DNA from: JAGLHV01 sp023143305 [NCBI: Clostridia bacterium]
Lineage (GTDB): Bacteria > CBDUZB01 > JAGLHV01
NCBI GenBank assembly: GCA_030637025.1
Contig: DAOVVV010000004.1
Span: forward strand, 1-64,000
Direction of reading: 5' to 3'
Length of the DNA stretch: 64,000 bases
Every line of letters begins with the position of its first letter. Position 1 is the first letter of the stretch. The notes under the pieces are model-generated. The model was not told the origin of the DNA, ran no database searches, and was given only the letters and a program-made list of their open reading frames with translations. A program made the position numbers and the translations under genes. Below, piece by piece: positions 17,276 through 26,150 of this stretch.

Positions 17276-17320
17276 TTATAGTCCCTCTATTTTTAAATGA
17301 ATTCCAATGCAAATTTGGAA

Positions 17321-18793
17321 TTAATCCTTTATATATGTCCAATTTATTTTCGTTTTCTCTTTTATAAATCTTTTAACCTCCTCTATAGTTTTTTTATCAT
17401 TTCTACAACAAATCATTACTTCACTCTTAAATTTCAAGTTACAAGATTTTCCGTTTTTATCTTTAATTGTTCCTTTAAATAACTTAGAAAAAAGTTTATT
17501 TTTCTTAATTCCGGTATAATCAATATATAGATTTTCTATTCCTTTTGGATAAAATTTTACTTGAGGTGAAAAAACTATCAAAATACCATTTTTATCTATG
17601 CCAATTTTCTTTGCCAAAGCTTCTTCTCTTTTTCTTCTCTTCTGAAATTCTTTATAGTTGCTTTCTTGTTCTGGAATAAAACAACCTATTCTTTTAAATA
17701 ATAATCTATTTTCTATCTCAAATATTATTTTGGCAATATTCCTTGATTTTCTTCGTAATTTTGAAATAATTGTTTTATCATCATCGTAAAAGCAAACATA
17801 ATCCGGCTTTTTATTTTTAAAATAGTTAAAAAGCCCTCTCAACATCATCTCTTGTGCTATCAAAGGAACATGATGGTAAATGAAACTTTTATATGCAGTA
17901 AATCGCAAAGAAAATAAATTAAAGACAGCAGGAATTATTTTTGATTTAATTATAATATTCCTTTTATTAGAATTTTTATTTCGTTTAGTATATATATTTT
18001 GGCAAATTTTCCGGACATCAGCTGCTCCACCAGAAGGCACCCCACTATAATAAGCATCTCTTACCATATAATCTAATTTATCAATATCCACAGGTCCATT
18101 TAATAACAGAGAAATCCCCATATTATCTAATATTTCCCCTGGGTCTTCTCCATCAATGTTACATCTTATTATTCTAAGAAATTGATCTTCACTTAATCCA
18201 TTATCTAAATCAAATTTTTTTACTTTCGTAAATATTTCAACTAATATACTTTTCAAGCATCCTATCTCGTTCAAAATAATATTTTTAGCTCTTTTTTCAT
18301 GATTATGGTCATCTCCTCCTAACTTAAGAATTTCAAACAAAATCTCACTCATGTGAGAAAACGGACCGTGACCGATATCATGCAATAAAGCACTTATTTT
18401 AAAGGCCATTTTCTCTAATTTTTGTCCCGGTTCTTTTTCATCTTTGAAATAATTATTATCACATATTTTACAGGCTAAATAGTATGTTCCCAATGAATGT
18501 TCAAATCTAGTATGATTAGCACCAGGAAAGGCAAGATCGCAAAAAGATAATTGTCCAATTCTTTTTAACCTTTGCATATAACAGGTATCAATTAAAATAT
18601 TTGCTATGTTATCTATCGGAATTTCACCATAAATCGGACTTGTTACTCTACGAGAAATTTTATCAAGTTTATTCTTATCATCTAATTTATCAATTCTTTT
18701 CTTTATCCGTTTTCTGCATTGCTGACAACGTTTTTTTATTCCACCGGTACAATCATCATGAAATCCGTATGGTTTATAAGTATGTTTAGTCAC
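17321..18793 (-). CDS. SAMHD1/YdhJ-like HD-domain phosphohydrolase
   Basis: 490 residues. HTRFEH (94-99), LLHDIGHGPFSH (136-147) and DIDKLDYMVRDAYYSG (236-251) form the H...HD...D metal site and the downstream signature of the SAMHD1/dGTPase-like branch of the HD superfamily, so dNTP or related phosphohydrolase activity is likely. A short Cys-containing N-terminus (C15, C23, C26) may bind zinc. GTG at 18793 is preferred to TTG at 18808: it has GAGGAGG 6 nt upstream, while the TTG lies inside that SD. The leader holds a c-di-GMP-I riboswitch, a terminator and a hairpin touching the SD. Known: dNTPases of this fold deplete nucleotides in phage defence; such a role here is inference. Confidence 0.9.
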   Translation of the reverse strand: MTKHTYKPYGFHDDCTGGIKKRCQQCRKRIKKRIDKLDDKNKLDKISRRVTSPIYGEIPIDNIANILIDTCYMQRLKRIGQLSFCDLAFPGANHTRFEHSLGTYYLACKICDNNYFKDEKEPGQKLEKMAFKISALLHDIGHGPFSHMSEILFEILKLGGDDHNHEKRAKNIILNEIGCLKSILVEIFTKVKKFDLDNGLSEDQFLRIIRCNIDGEDPGEILDNMGISLLLNGPVDIDKLDYMVRDAYYSGVPSGGAADVRKICQNIYTKRNKNSNKRNIIIKSKIIPAVFNLFSLRFTAYKSFIYHHVPLIAQEMMLRGLFNYFKNKKPDYVCFYDDDKTIISKLRRKSRNIAKIIFEIENRLLFKRIGCFIPEQESNYKEFQKRRKREEALAKKIGIDKNGILIVFSPQVKFYPKGIENLYIDYTGIKKNKLFSKLFKGTIKDKNGKSCNLKFKSEVMICCRNDKKTIEEVKRFIKEKTKINWTYIKD

Positions 18794-18806
18794 TTTCGCC
18801 CTCCTC

Positions 18807-18837
18807 AACCTGTCCCATCTACGAGACGGGACAGGTT
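18807..18837 (-). promoter_or_regulatory. 14-bp hairpin abutting the SD of the HD gene
   Basis: AACCTGTCCC...GGGACAGGTT with a 3-nt loop, directly followed on the minus strand by GAGGAGG. On the plus strand the stem is followed by a T run, so it could also act as a terminator in that direction. It may affect ribosome access or mRNA stability. Confidence 0.65.
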
Positions 18838-18841
18838 TTTT

Positions 18842-18890
18842 AAAATAAAAAAACCGACTTGCTACCTGTCTTTAGGTAACTAAGTCGGTT
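18842..18890 (-). terminator. intrinsic terminator in the riboswitch expression platform
   Basis: Minus strand: AACCGACTT (18890-18882), inner TACCT/AGGTA pairing, AAGTCGGTT (18860-18852), then T7ATTTT. It lies between the c-di-GMP aptamer and the HD start codon, so transcription read-through must be controlled. Direction of control (ON or OFF by c-di-GMP) cannot be told. Confidence 0.85.
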
Positions 18891-18909
18891 ATTGTTTGCT
18901 TTTATTTGC

Positions 18910-19000
18910 TCTCTTCGGTGACCCGGCGATCATAGGAATTTTTCCCCTTCAGACCCGTAGTTTTGCGTCCCCTAATTTCTTAAGGTTTGCCTTTTCGGAT
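18910..19000 (-). promoter_or_regulatory. cyclic di-GMP-I (GEMM-I) riboswitch
   Basis: The minus-strand RNA contains the GEMM-I landmarks in order: GGCAAACC, a GAAA tetraloop closing a 6-bp stem, GGGGACGCAAAAC, then CTACGGGTCT, and ATGATCGCCGGGTCACCG. These match the class I c-di-GMP aptamer (tetraloop, P2/P3 arms and the conserved GACGCAAA and GCCGGGTYACCG strands). It sits about 120 nt upstream of the HD gene and is followed by an intrinsic terminator, so c-di-GMP controls transcription of that gene and possibly of those after it. Confidence 0.93.
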
Positions 19001-19023
19001 TTATTATGTTCGTTACATCAACA

Positions 19024-19052
19024 AATGTATCTCCCCTTTACTTGTTTGTCAA
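19024..19052 (-). promoter_or_regulatory. promoter of the riboswitch transcript
   Basis: TTGACA (19047-19052), 17-bp spacer, TACATT (19024-19029) on the minus strand, about 25 bp upstream of the aptamer. Confidence 0.7.
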
Positions 19053-19084
19053 GGGGTAAATTTTATTCTGTATAAGGAGTAGTT

Positions 19085-19186
19085 AAAATGTCACTAAGAA
19101 TACTTTTGCCCCTGAAAGAATAAAAAAATCTGAGCTTTTTGTTTTTTCATCTATTGACATTTGTTATAGTATTGTTCCCCATCTGT
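19085..19186. mobile_element. family C/E repeat, partial
   Basis: AGTTAAAATGTCACTAAGAA (family C left half) leads into TTGACATTTGTTATAGTATTG and TCCCC (outer end of family E). It shows that C and E share parts or recombined. Confidence 0.6.
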
Positions 19187-19203
19187 ATTATTTACTTTAA
19201 AGA

Positions 19204-19500
19204 TTATTTTTGTGCTATTTTCTTTTTCAATTGTTTGATTTCTAATTTAAGTTCCTCTATTTCTTTCCTTGTTCCGATATTTACTTTTTCTAATACCTCC
19301 TCAGTTATCTTTTCAATTTGTTTTTCTAATTCTTTTTTAGTTTTCTCCCCTTTTTTAATTAACTCATTTACTAATTCTTTCCCTTCATCCTGCCCAACTT
19401 CCCCTTTTTTGATTAATTCATCCACTACTTCTTCCGCCTTTTATTTAGTCGTAATCAACGTTCCTAAACCTAAATTAAACAAATTTTTAACTGTACTCAT
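19204..19500 (-). pseudogene. phasin-like coiled-coil protein with an in-frame TAA at codon 20
   Basis: The ATG at 19500 has a strong SD (AAAGGAGG) and opens MSTVKNLFNLGLGTLITTK, then TAA (19443-19441), then KAEEVVDELIKKGEV in the same frame to 19204. Small phasin-like proteins begin with a hydrophobic GLGA segment followed by LTKEKAEELVDELVKKGE, so a Glu codon became TAA. The remainder (98 codons in all) is a Lys/Glu coiled coil. A Met at 19425 could restart translation of 73 residues, but without a clear SD. Last gene of the envelope-lipid cluster. Confidence 0.7.
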
Positions 19501-19526
19501 TTCGTACCCCTCCTTTCTCGTATGGA

Positions 19527-19724
19527 CTATTTTACCAAAGACGCAACAATCATTGCTATTCCAAGCAATCCCAATAAATATCCTGATAGACAAAATAAGT
19601 TATCAGGTAAAGATAGCCATTCTTTTGACCAATTTCTTGCTTTATCGGGAATAATGGAAATGATAAATCCAATAAAGATAATTAATGTTCCTATTGCTAT
19701 TAGAAGAATTCTTGTTATTTCCAT
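19527..19724 (-). CDS. small two-TM membrane protein
   Basis: 65 residues with two hydrophobic segments (about 5-25 and 43-63) separated by a short loop with DKARNWSKEW. It starts 6 bp after the stop of the outer-membrane barrel gene, indicating translational coupling, and precedes the interrupted phasin-like gene. No SD of its own and no family recognised. Confidence 0.6.
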   Translation of the reverse strand: MEITRILLIAIGTLIIFIGFIISIIPDKARNWSKEWLSLPDNLFCLSGYLLGLLGIAMIVASLVK

Positions 19725-19730
19725 CGGTTT

Positions 19731-21071
19731 TTAAAAACTGTATTTGAATTTTAGATATATCTCATCGTTATTTTTTACTTTCCCGAAATTAGTAGTATCT
19801 TTCCCATCAATTAAATACGCTCCCAGGGTTATCTCCGTATTGTCTACGGGATAATAATTTACTTCAGGGAAAAGTATAGTTGCCAGATTATTTTCTATCT
19901 TGTCCCAATCTTTAATTTCTACACCGAAACTTAATTTAGCTTTTAACTCATCATTAAAAAATTTCTTTTCGATTCCAGCCATTAAGTAATCTTCTAAATT
20001 ATCTTTACCTCTCTCATGAATAAATCCATGAAGAAATTGGCTGTTGATGTAAAAACCATTTTTGAAGGTATAATCCCAACCGAAAACATACTTGAAATAA
20101 ACTTCGTCCTCTAAGGCGATAGAGGTTTGTGTATCGACTCCCAGCGTAGATGTTTCCATTTTTACTTTTTCGGGGATAAAACATGCTCCCTCAGTCCAGA
20201 TACCGATATCGCCAATTGCCCCTGCAAGGTCAACTCCAATTACATGCATCTTTGGATAAATCATTTCGGTTCTTATATCTACTGTTGTAGATGTAATAGG
20301 GGTTATTTCCACTTTGTTAATCAAAGGTAAATCATCCCTTCCATAAAAATAGCTGACGGATAAATCGTTGTTTAATAAATTCCCGGCTATTTTTACAGCG
20401 AGCATTGAGCTTTCTTCCGGATTATCCTCCGGTAAAATTACTGAATCAGTAAAATTGCGTAAGGTTATCCCCTCGGGAAAAGAAATAGGTGAGGAAAGTG
20501 CCGACGACCACTCGCTGGAAGGAAGTACTGCCGGAGTAAAAAGGGGAATATATACCCCGGTAAAGGTATAACCTCCTAAATAGTAGGTCAGTTTCATAGA
20601 GTTGGTACTTAATTTTCGTCCAAAATCCATTATGTCTTCCAGATCATCAGGATTGAGATTATCTGTAGGATTGAGTTTGTCGGCTGTTCCCCATGCAATT
20701 CTTTGTCTACCGACCCGTAATTCCAGATTATTAGTAAATAACTTGTAAAAATCGATATAGGCTTCTCTAAATTCAATTGTCCAGGGACTAATTTTTTCTT
20801 TCCCTTTTTCCTGTAAATCAGATGATTGGGATACAGTAGGAAAGCCTACTCCTCTCAACCAAATTTCACTATAAAAATGTGCTCCGGAAATATCCGAATC
20901 AAGTTTTAATGCCAAACGATTATCGTTCCAGGTAAACTTGTTATACTCTTCTTCCAGCCTTAATCTGTTATCAGTAAGAACATAACCACTTAAATTTACT
21001 TCAGCAAAAGAGACTCTGGAAGTTAATAGTAAAAAACCTGAAATTATCAAGAAAAATATAAATTTACGCAT
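19731..21071 (-). CDS. DUF1302-like outer-membrane beta-barrel protein
   Basis: 446 residues with a signal peptide (about 1-23, cut near SFA-EV). Many alternating beta strands end in the typical C-terminal aromatic YLKFKYSF. FREAYIDFYKLF, LELRVGRQRIAWGTADKLNPTDNL (about 104-136) is the DUF1302 hallmark, seen in barrels that partner RND/MMPL transporters and LolA-like proteins. Gene order exporter, LolA-like protein, barrel is that of such export loci; the barrel is inferred to be the outer-membrane end of the lipid path. Confidence 0.85.
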   Translation of the reverse strand: MRKFIFFLIISGFLLLTSRVSFAEVNLSGYVLTDNRLRLEEEYNKFTWNDNRLALKLDSDISGAHFYSEIWLRGVGFPTVSQSSDLQEKGKEKISPWTIEFREAYIDFYKLFTNNLELRVGRQRIAWGTADKLNPTDNLNPDDLEDIMDFGRKLSTNSMKLTYYLGGYTFTGVYIPLFTPAVLPSSEWSSALSSPISFPEGITLRNFTDSVILPEDNPEESSMLAVKIAGNLLNNDLSVSYFYGRDDLPLINKVEITPITSTTVDIRTEMIYPKMHVIGVDLAGAIGDIGIWTEGACFIPEKVKMETSTLGVDTQTSIALEDEVYFKYVFGWDYTFKNGFYINSQFLHGFIHERGKDNLEDYLMAGIEKKFFNDELKAKLSFGVEIKDWDKIENNLATILFPEVNYYPVDNTEITLGAYLIDGKDTTNFGKVKNNDEIYLKFKYSF

Positions 21072-21100
21072 TGTACAATTATCCTCCCTTATTCACTTTT

Positions 21101-21940
21101 TTACTTCCGCTTAAGATAACGTTGAGAAAATAATTCGTCCTTTAGACCCTGATCAAATTTAACTTCACTAATAAGCATTTTAGTTTTGTGTACTTTTTTA
21201 AGGTCACTCATTTCTGTCTCTTTAGAAATCCAATATTTTGCTTCTTTTACTATTTTTCGTCTTTCCATTACTTTCCAGAGTTTTCCCTCCTGGGAATAAT
21301 GTTCAATCCTGGCTGGATAAAAATTGTCTTTTCTTACCCACATTACCAATTTAGAATAGTCCTTTTTGATTCCTTTTTTAGGTTTGAGTTCAAGAAGATA
21401 ATGCTCACATTTTTTGCTTTCCAATTCCTTTTCTTTTTCAGCAGAAACTGACACTATTTCTTTCTTGCTTTCCGTTAATAATCCCGGCACCCATTCATCA
21501 GCATAATTGATAGAAGCCATATCATCGTAGGTAAAATCAGTACCTGCAAAACTGGTATTTTTCACATGAGAAGCAATTCTTCTTATTTTTTTGAAAGCAG
21601 GCAGGTAGAGATACATCATATCATTGGGTAAATCTAAGAATGACAGGCCCTTCACATCCGCCGGTGAAAGAAATTTAATCATTCTTTTTTCACTACCTTT
21701 CTGCAACATCTTGGCTTCTCTCTTTTTTTCTTTTCCTTTCTTATCAATAAGAATCATTTCCATTATAATTTCTTGATCCTTCGGTGCATTGGCAACATTA
21801 TCAGATTTTTTTAGAATTTCAAGAGCGGTAAATTCTTTTTTTCGTGCTTCTGACTTTTTTTCCTGAGCTAAAGAGGGAACAATCATTACTAAGGCTAAAA
21901 CCCATACTTCTATCATCATAAAGAATTTTTTTGCTTTCAT
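21101..21940 (-). CDS. LolA-like outer-membrane lipoprotein-sorting protein
   Basis: 279 residues with a signal peptide (about 1-25, ending SLA-QE). LKKSDNVANAPKDQEIIMEM, then KRMIKFLSPADVKGLSFL and MYLYLPAFKKIRRIA (about 106-122) match the LolA-like/DUF4292-type periplasmic family that accompanies MMPL exporters. Probably a periplasmic lipid or lipoprotein carrier between the RND pump (41 bp upstream) and the DUF1302 barrel (29 bp downstream). Confidence 0.87.
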   Translation of the reverse strand: MKAKKFFMMIEVWVLALVMIVPSLAQEKKSEARKKEFTALEILKKSDNVANAPKDQEIIMEMILIDKKGKEKKREAKMLQKGSEKRMIKFLSPADVKGLSFLDLPNDMMYLYLPAFKKIRRIASHVKNTSFAGTDFTYDDMASINYADEWVPGLLTESKKEIVSVSAEKEKELESKKCEHYLLELKPKKGIKKDYSKLVMWVRKDNFYPARIEHYSQEGKLWKVMERRKIVKEAKYWISKETEMSDLKKVHKTKMLISEVKFDQGLKDELFSQRYLKRK

Positions 21941-21980
21941 TTTTGAATCCTCCTTTTTATCTACCTCTTTTTATTAATAA

Positions 21981-24900
21981 TTAAATTTTGTTATTGGTAA
22001 CTTTTTTCACCCCCTCTCTCATCCCTCTTTTGATTTTTCCCTTCACATTAGAGATTAAGTTCTTGGTTAACCGATCAAAGTTACCAATGAATCCGGCCTT
22101 AGTTAATAAAATTAATGCAGGTAACAGAGTAATTGAACTCAAAGCACTAATAATCATAGTTAAAGCAATTAAATAACCAAACCTTTGCATAGGAACGATA
22201 TTTCCCAAAACTAATACCAGAAAACCCATCATTACTGAAAGAGCATTGATGATAATAGCTTTCCCCGTAGTTTCTAAAGTTTTATCCAAAGCTTCTAATT
22301 CACTCTTTCCTTTGGCAAATTCAACTTTAAACCGGGAAATAAAATGGATTGAATAATCAATTCCAATTCCTACAGCTACACTACTAATTAAAACGGTAAC
22401 TATATCCAGCGGTATATTAAAAATCGACATTACGGTAAAATTGAAGAGAATCGTAAAGATAATCGGAGATATTGAAATCAATCCACCAACCAAAGACTTC
22501 AACCGAAAGGCAAGAAGAATAAAAACTAAGAAAATAGCAATGGAAAGACTGAAAACTTGACTTTGTATTATTTTCCGATCAATATCCATATAAATTATCG
22601 GCATTCCTGTTTGTGCAATAGTTAATTTAACCTTATTCCCAATAGGGTCATTCGTATCGTTGGAAAATTTACTATATTTTGAACTTGCCAGAGCAAACCA
22701 ATCCTCATTTATTTCCCAGATATCGTCTCGTAAATCTTTCAAAAATTCTTCATTTCCCCTTAAACTCCGTGGAAAAAGCGGCTTTAATTCATCCATAAGT
22801 TGATTAACCCTTACCCACCTTTTCTCCTCATTTATAATTGCAATAATTGAAGAAGCCGTATATTCCAGAATTTCCGGTTCTTCAATGTAAAGTATTTCCG
22901 GAACATTTTTTCTTAAAATGGCAATAATATCCTTTTCTCCGGGAGTATTCACCTGTAACTTTTTAGCAATACCACTAATAATTATTGTAATACCCTGCTT
23001 TGATTTTATCTGGATATCTGCTTCCTCAGAATGGAAGTAGTTACTGATTTTCGTTTCTATAATCTTTATAAATTCCTTATCAAATCCTTTCTTCTCAACT
23101 AAAATACTTGCGGTAATTATTTTCTTTAAATTATCATAAATGATTACGTTTTTACTTCCCACTTTTGAAGAAATAGGGGGTCTTTTTTGTATATCCCACT
23201 TTATTTTGGATAAGATTTGTTCTACCCGCTGTTTTTTCAATTCCTCAGCCAATTTATCAGAAGCCAGAGAAATTTTGATTTTAACCGAATCAATATTAAG
23301 TTTTTCTTCCAAATAGTTATTAACTGCTTTTACTAAAACATCCATCTCCTTTGTCTCTACCGTTCCCATTTTAGCCTGAATTAGACCTTCAGTAGCTTCA
23401 CTATTTATCAATTGATCCAGAACCTCCTGCCCCTCAATAAAAAACCAAAGATTTGCTACCTCTTCTTTAGTTTCAGGAATAGTAGAATGTCCATTCATCA
23501 CCCAATTCATTTCACAAATCAGGTCGGCAATTGACTGGGGGTCATTAACATGGGGCTGAGCATCTAAAAACTTCTCCAGTTTTACCATTTCCTTTAAAAC
23601 GAAAGGATCTTTCAAATCCCCGTTGACTAATAGTTGAATAGGAATAGAACCACCCAACTTATTTTCCATCATTTCCTCAGCTTGCCTAATTTCACTATTC
23701 TTTTTGAAGTAATCAATCATATTGATATTTCGATTTAAATGTGGAACAACAAGAAAACTTATTATCATCAATACAGCACATCCACCAACGATAAGTTTTT
23801 CTTTTCTGAGTACAAATTTTCCTAATTTATCCATAATCCTTGTTGTCCAACCGTCTTCTACCCCCTGATGATTTAACTTAATTTTTCTAACTTTCAACAG
23901 GGAAAGAACTGCCGGTAAAAAAGTTACCGAAACAATCATAGCAAAGAACACCCCGACAGCAGTAAAAAGACCAAAATCCTTGATCAAACCTAAAGGAGAA
24001 GATAAAAAGGCCAGGAACCCAATCAACGTAGTAATCCCGGCCAATAATATGGGAATACCTACTTCACTTAGGGCGTCTTTTATCCCCTGTATTTTATCGT
24101 CTCCCTTACAAATATCTTCGTTATATTTAGAAAGCATATGAATTCCATAGGCACTGCCAATAGCAACGAGTAAAACGGGCACGGCATCTGAGGCAATAGT
24201 AAGAGGAATTTTTAATAAACTCATTATTCCTACTGTCCAAATTGTGCTCATCAAGACACAGGACAAAGGTAAAAATATCCCCCGTAAACTCTTAAAACTA
24301 AAATAAAGTATTAGCATCACCAGGATAACAACCATCGGGGTAAGTTTTATTAAATCAGCCTGAATTATATCAGTTAAGAAAATCATCTGAAATGGTATAC
24401 CACCGTAATATATCTTTTCTTTTCCCGATGTATTCTGAACTATCTTTTTCATTTGTTGGGCAACAGCTATTTTATCAATATCTTCTTTTAAACGGGCAAT
24501 AATTACTGTGATTTTACTATCAGCAGAAACCAGACTCCCCCGATACATATCTTTGGAAAGAGTATATTCTTTTATTTTTTTGATTTTTTCAAAATCCTGA
24601 GGAATATCATCTTTGTCAATAAGTTTTCCAACTTCCAAACCACCCTCAATTTTCTTAATATCCAGAATATCAGTCAAGCTCATCACCTGGGAAATTTCAT
24701 CCATATTCTTAAACTTTTGGGTAATTTGATTAACTCTATTGAGTGTTTCATAGTTAAAAATATCTTCTTTTTCCAGGGCAACTACAGCCAGGGAATTACC
24801 TCCAAATTTATCTCCAACCTCATTAAAAAGTACTACCAGCGGATCATTCTGAGGCAAATAACTCAAAATATCACTGTTGATTTTGATGTCTTTTAGATGA

Positions 24901-24983
24901 TAGCCTAAAAAAAAGGTAACACCTACGGTTAGCAAAATAATTATTATGCGGAACTTAAGAACAAACTCAGCAAATTTTCGCAT
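21981..24983 (-). CDS. RND-superfamily MMPL/HAE3 exporter
   Basis: 1000 residues in two similar halves. Each has one N-terminal TM segment, a periplasmic domain and a bundle of five TM segments (about 210-365 and 790-960). Signature stretches: LLVAIGSAYGIHMLSKYNE (first half) and SSVAVGIGIDYSIHFISRFK (second half), the latter typical of MMPL/HpnN-type hydrophobe exporters. Likely moves lipids or hydrophobic molecules out of the inner membrane. It sits between patatin and a LolA-like protein in one operon (15 and 41 bp gaps). Confidence 0.93.
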   Translation of the reverse strand: MRKFAEFVLKFRIIIILLTVGVTFFLGYHLKDIKINSDILSYLPQNDPLVVLFNEVGDKFGGNSLAVVALEKEDIFNYETLNRVNQITQKFKNMDEISQVMSLTDILDIKKIEGGLEVGKLIDKDDIPQDFEKIKKIKEYTLSKDMYRGSLVSADSKITVIIARLKEDIDKIAVAQQMKKIVQNTSGKEKIYYGGIPFQMIFLTDIIQADLIKLTPMVVILVMLILYFSFKSLRGIFLPLSCVLMSTIWTVGIMSLLKIPLTIASDAVPVLLVAIGSAYGIHMLSKYNEDICKGDDKIQGIKDALSEVGIPILLAGITTLIGFLAFLSSPLGLIKDFGLFTAVGVFFAMIVSVTFLPAVLSLLKVRKIKLNHQGVEDGWTTRIMDKLGKFVLRKEKLIVGGCAVLMIISFLVVPHLNRNINMIDYFKKNSEIRQAEEMMENKLGGSIPIQLLVNGDLKDPFVLKEMVKLEKFLDAQPHVNDPQSIADLICEMNWVMNGHSTIPETKEEVANLWFFIEGQEVLDQLINSEATEGLIQAKMGTVETKEMDVLVKAVNNYLEEKLNIDSVKIKISLASDKLAEELKKQRVEQILSKIKWDIQKRPPISSKVGSKNVIIYDNLKKIITASILVEKKGFDKEFIKIIETKISNYFHSEEADIQIKSKQGITIIISGIAKKLQVNTPGEKDIIAILRKNVPEILYIEEPEILEYTASSIIAIINEEKRWVRVNQLMDELKPLFPRSLRGNEEFLKDLRDDIWEINEDWFALASSKYSKFSNDTNDPIGNKVKLTIAQTGMPIIYMDIDRKIIQSQVFSLSIAIFLVFILLAFRLKSLVGGLISISPIIFTILFNFTVMSIFNIPLDIVTVLISSVAVGIGIDYSIHFISRFKVEFAKGKSELEALDKTLETTGKAIIINALSVMMGFLVLVLGNIVPMQRFGYLIALTMIISALSSITLLPALILLTKAGFIGNFDRLTKNLISNVKGKIKRGMREGVKKVTNNKI

Positions 24984-24998
24984 ATTTTTTCTCCTCTT

Positions 24999-25997
24999 TT
25001 AATTTAGTTTTTTTCTTCGGTAAATTTCCTTTATCAATGCTAAGTTAGATAACGTTGCTAATTCACCGGCTCGAATACATTCCTCTGCACGATTAAATTC
25101 CGTAAATTTAACTTGTCCGACTTGCGGGTTAATAAGTATATCTACTTTCCCTCCTCTTAACGAGGATTCCACCATTTTCTCTTCCGCTATTTTTATTGCC
25201 TGGTATAGTACAGTAATAATATTGGGTAGTGATTTATCTTCCCCTTTTTGAAATCGTTTAACAATCTGTTTCCACTTCTCACTGCTTATCAGTTTCTCTT
25301 TTAATAGTTTATCAAATTTAGTTTTGATCACTGCAAGGTCTAATCCGGACAAACGAGATTCATTATGTTTGATGGATTTATTTTTCTTTGCTAAAACAGA
25401 AGCGGGTAATAGAAGTTTTTTAGAAGGTTTTTTTCTCTTCGGACCGGAAATAACATTAACCGCAATAATAATATCTGCTCCCATTTTTTTCACTACACTT
25501 ATTGGAATAGGATTAACCAATCCTCCATCGACTAAAATTTTCCCCCCATTCCTGACCGGAGTAAAAATCCCCGGGATTGAAGCACTGGCCCGGATTGCTT
25601 CTACTATCAACCCTTGCTGAATAATTACTTCCTCTCCTGTTTCAATATCTGTAGCCACAGCAGCAAAAGGTATTTTGAGTTCCTCAATCTTTTTATTCTT
25701 TACCAGGGTTTTGATGAAAATTTTCACTTTTTTCCCATTGATAAATCCTGACCTGGGAATAACAAAATCCATTAACCGGCCTAACCTTTTCCAGTCCACT
25801 TCCATCGCTATTCTTTCCATCTCATCCACAGACATTCCTACGGCATAGGCTCCACCAACTAATGCCCCTATACTCGTTCCCGCAATTAAATCAATAGGGA
25901 TTTTATTTTCTTCCAAAACTTTTAATACACCGATATGAGCTAAACCCCGTGCCGCTCCGCTTCCCAGGGCTAAACCTATTTTTAATTTTTTCTTCAC
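24999..25997 (-). CDS. patatin-like phospholipase
   Basis: 332 residues. Oxyanion loop GLALGSGAARG (8-18), nucleophile GTSIG (39-43, Ser41) and the Asp of DGGL (about 155) form the Ser-Asp dyad of bacterial patatin/RssA-type lipases. No signal peptide, so cytosolic or peripheral. A GTG start at 25997 with AGGAGG 8 nt upstream is clear. It precedes the MMPL exporter by 15 bp; likely trims or recycles acyl lipids handled by the pump. Confidence 0.93.
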   Translation of the reverse strand: MKKKLKIGLALGSGAARGLAHIGVLKVLEENKIPIDLIAGTSIGALVGGAYAVGMSVDEMERIAMEVDWKRLGRLMDFVIPRSGFINGKKVKIFIKTLVKNKKIEELKIPFAAVATDIETGEEVIIQQGLIVEAIRASASIPGIFTPVRNGGKILVDGGLVNPIPISVVKKMGADIIIAVNVISGPKRKKPSKKLLLPASVLAKKNKSIKHNESRLSGLDLAVIKTKFDKLLKEKLISSEKWKQIVKRFQKGEDKSLPNIITVLYQAIKIAEEKMVESSLRGGKVDILINPQVGQVKFTEFNRAEECIRAGELATLSNLALIKEIYRRKKLN

Positions 25998-26018
25998 TTT
26001 CTATAACCTCCTGGACAT

Positions 26019-26150
26019 TTATATTAGTCCCATTCTAACAGGATTCGAAAAGAACTTCTCTGTTTTCTCTTTAGTTAGTACTATTACTCCTAAACCAGCT
26101 GGCAAAATATTGATGGTAAAATCAGTAACTTTGTCCTTTATCTCTTCTAC
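26019..26150 (-). other. unexplained open frame, possible gene relic
   Basis: 43 codons open directly after the TAA of the lipid-kinase gene and in the same frame: VEEIKDKVTDF... with GLGVIVLTKEKTEKFF, then TAA at 26019. The GLG...LTKEK segment resembles the N-terminus of phasin-like proteins such as the interrupted gene at 19204-19500. No usable start codon, so a remnant or chance. Confidence 0.35.

Noticed and set aside
19204-19500. TAA as a sense codon (alternative code)
   Set aside because: TAA ends full-length genes such as typA and the FtsH-like gene here; two internal TAA codons are better explained as nonsense mutations or errors.
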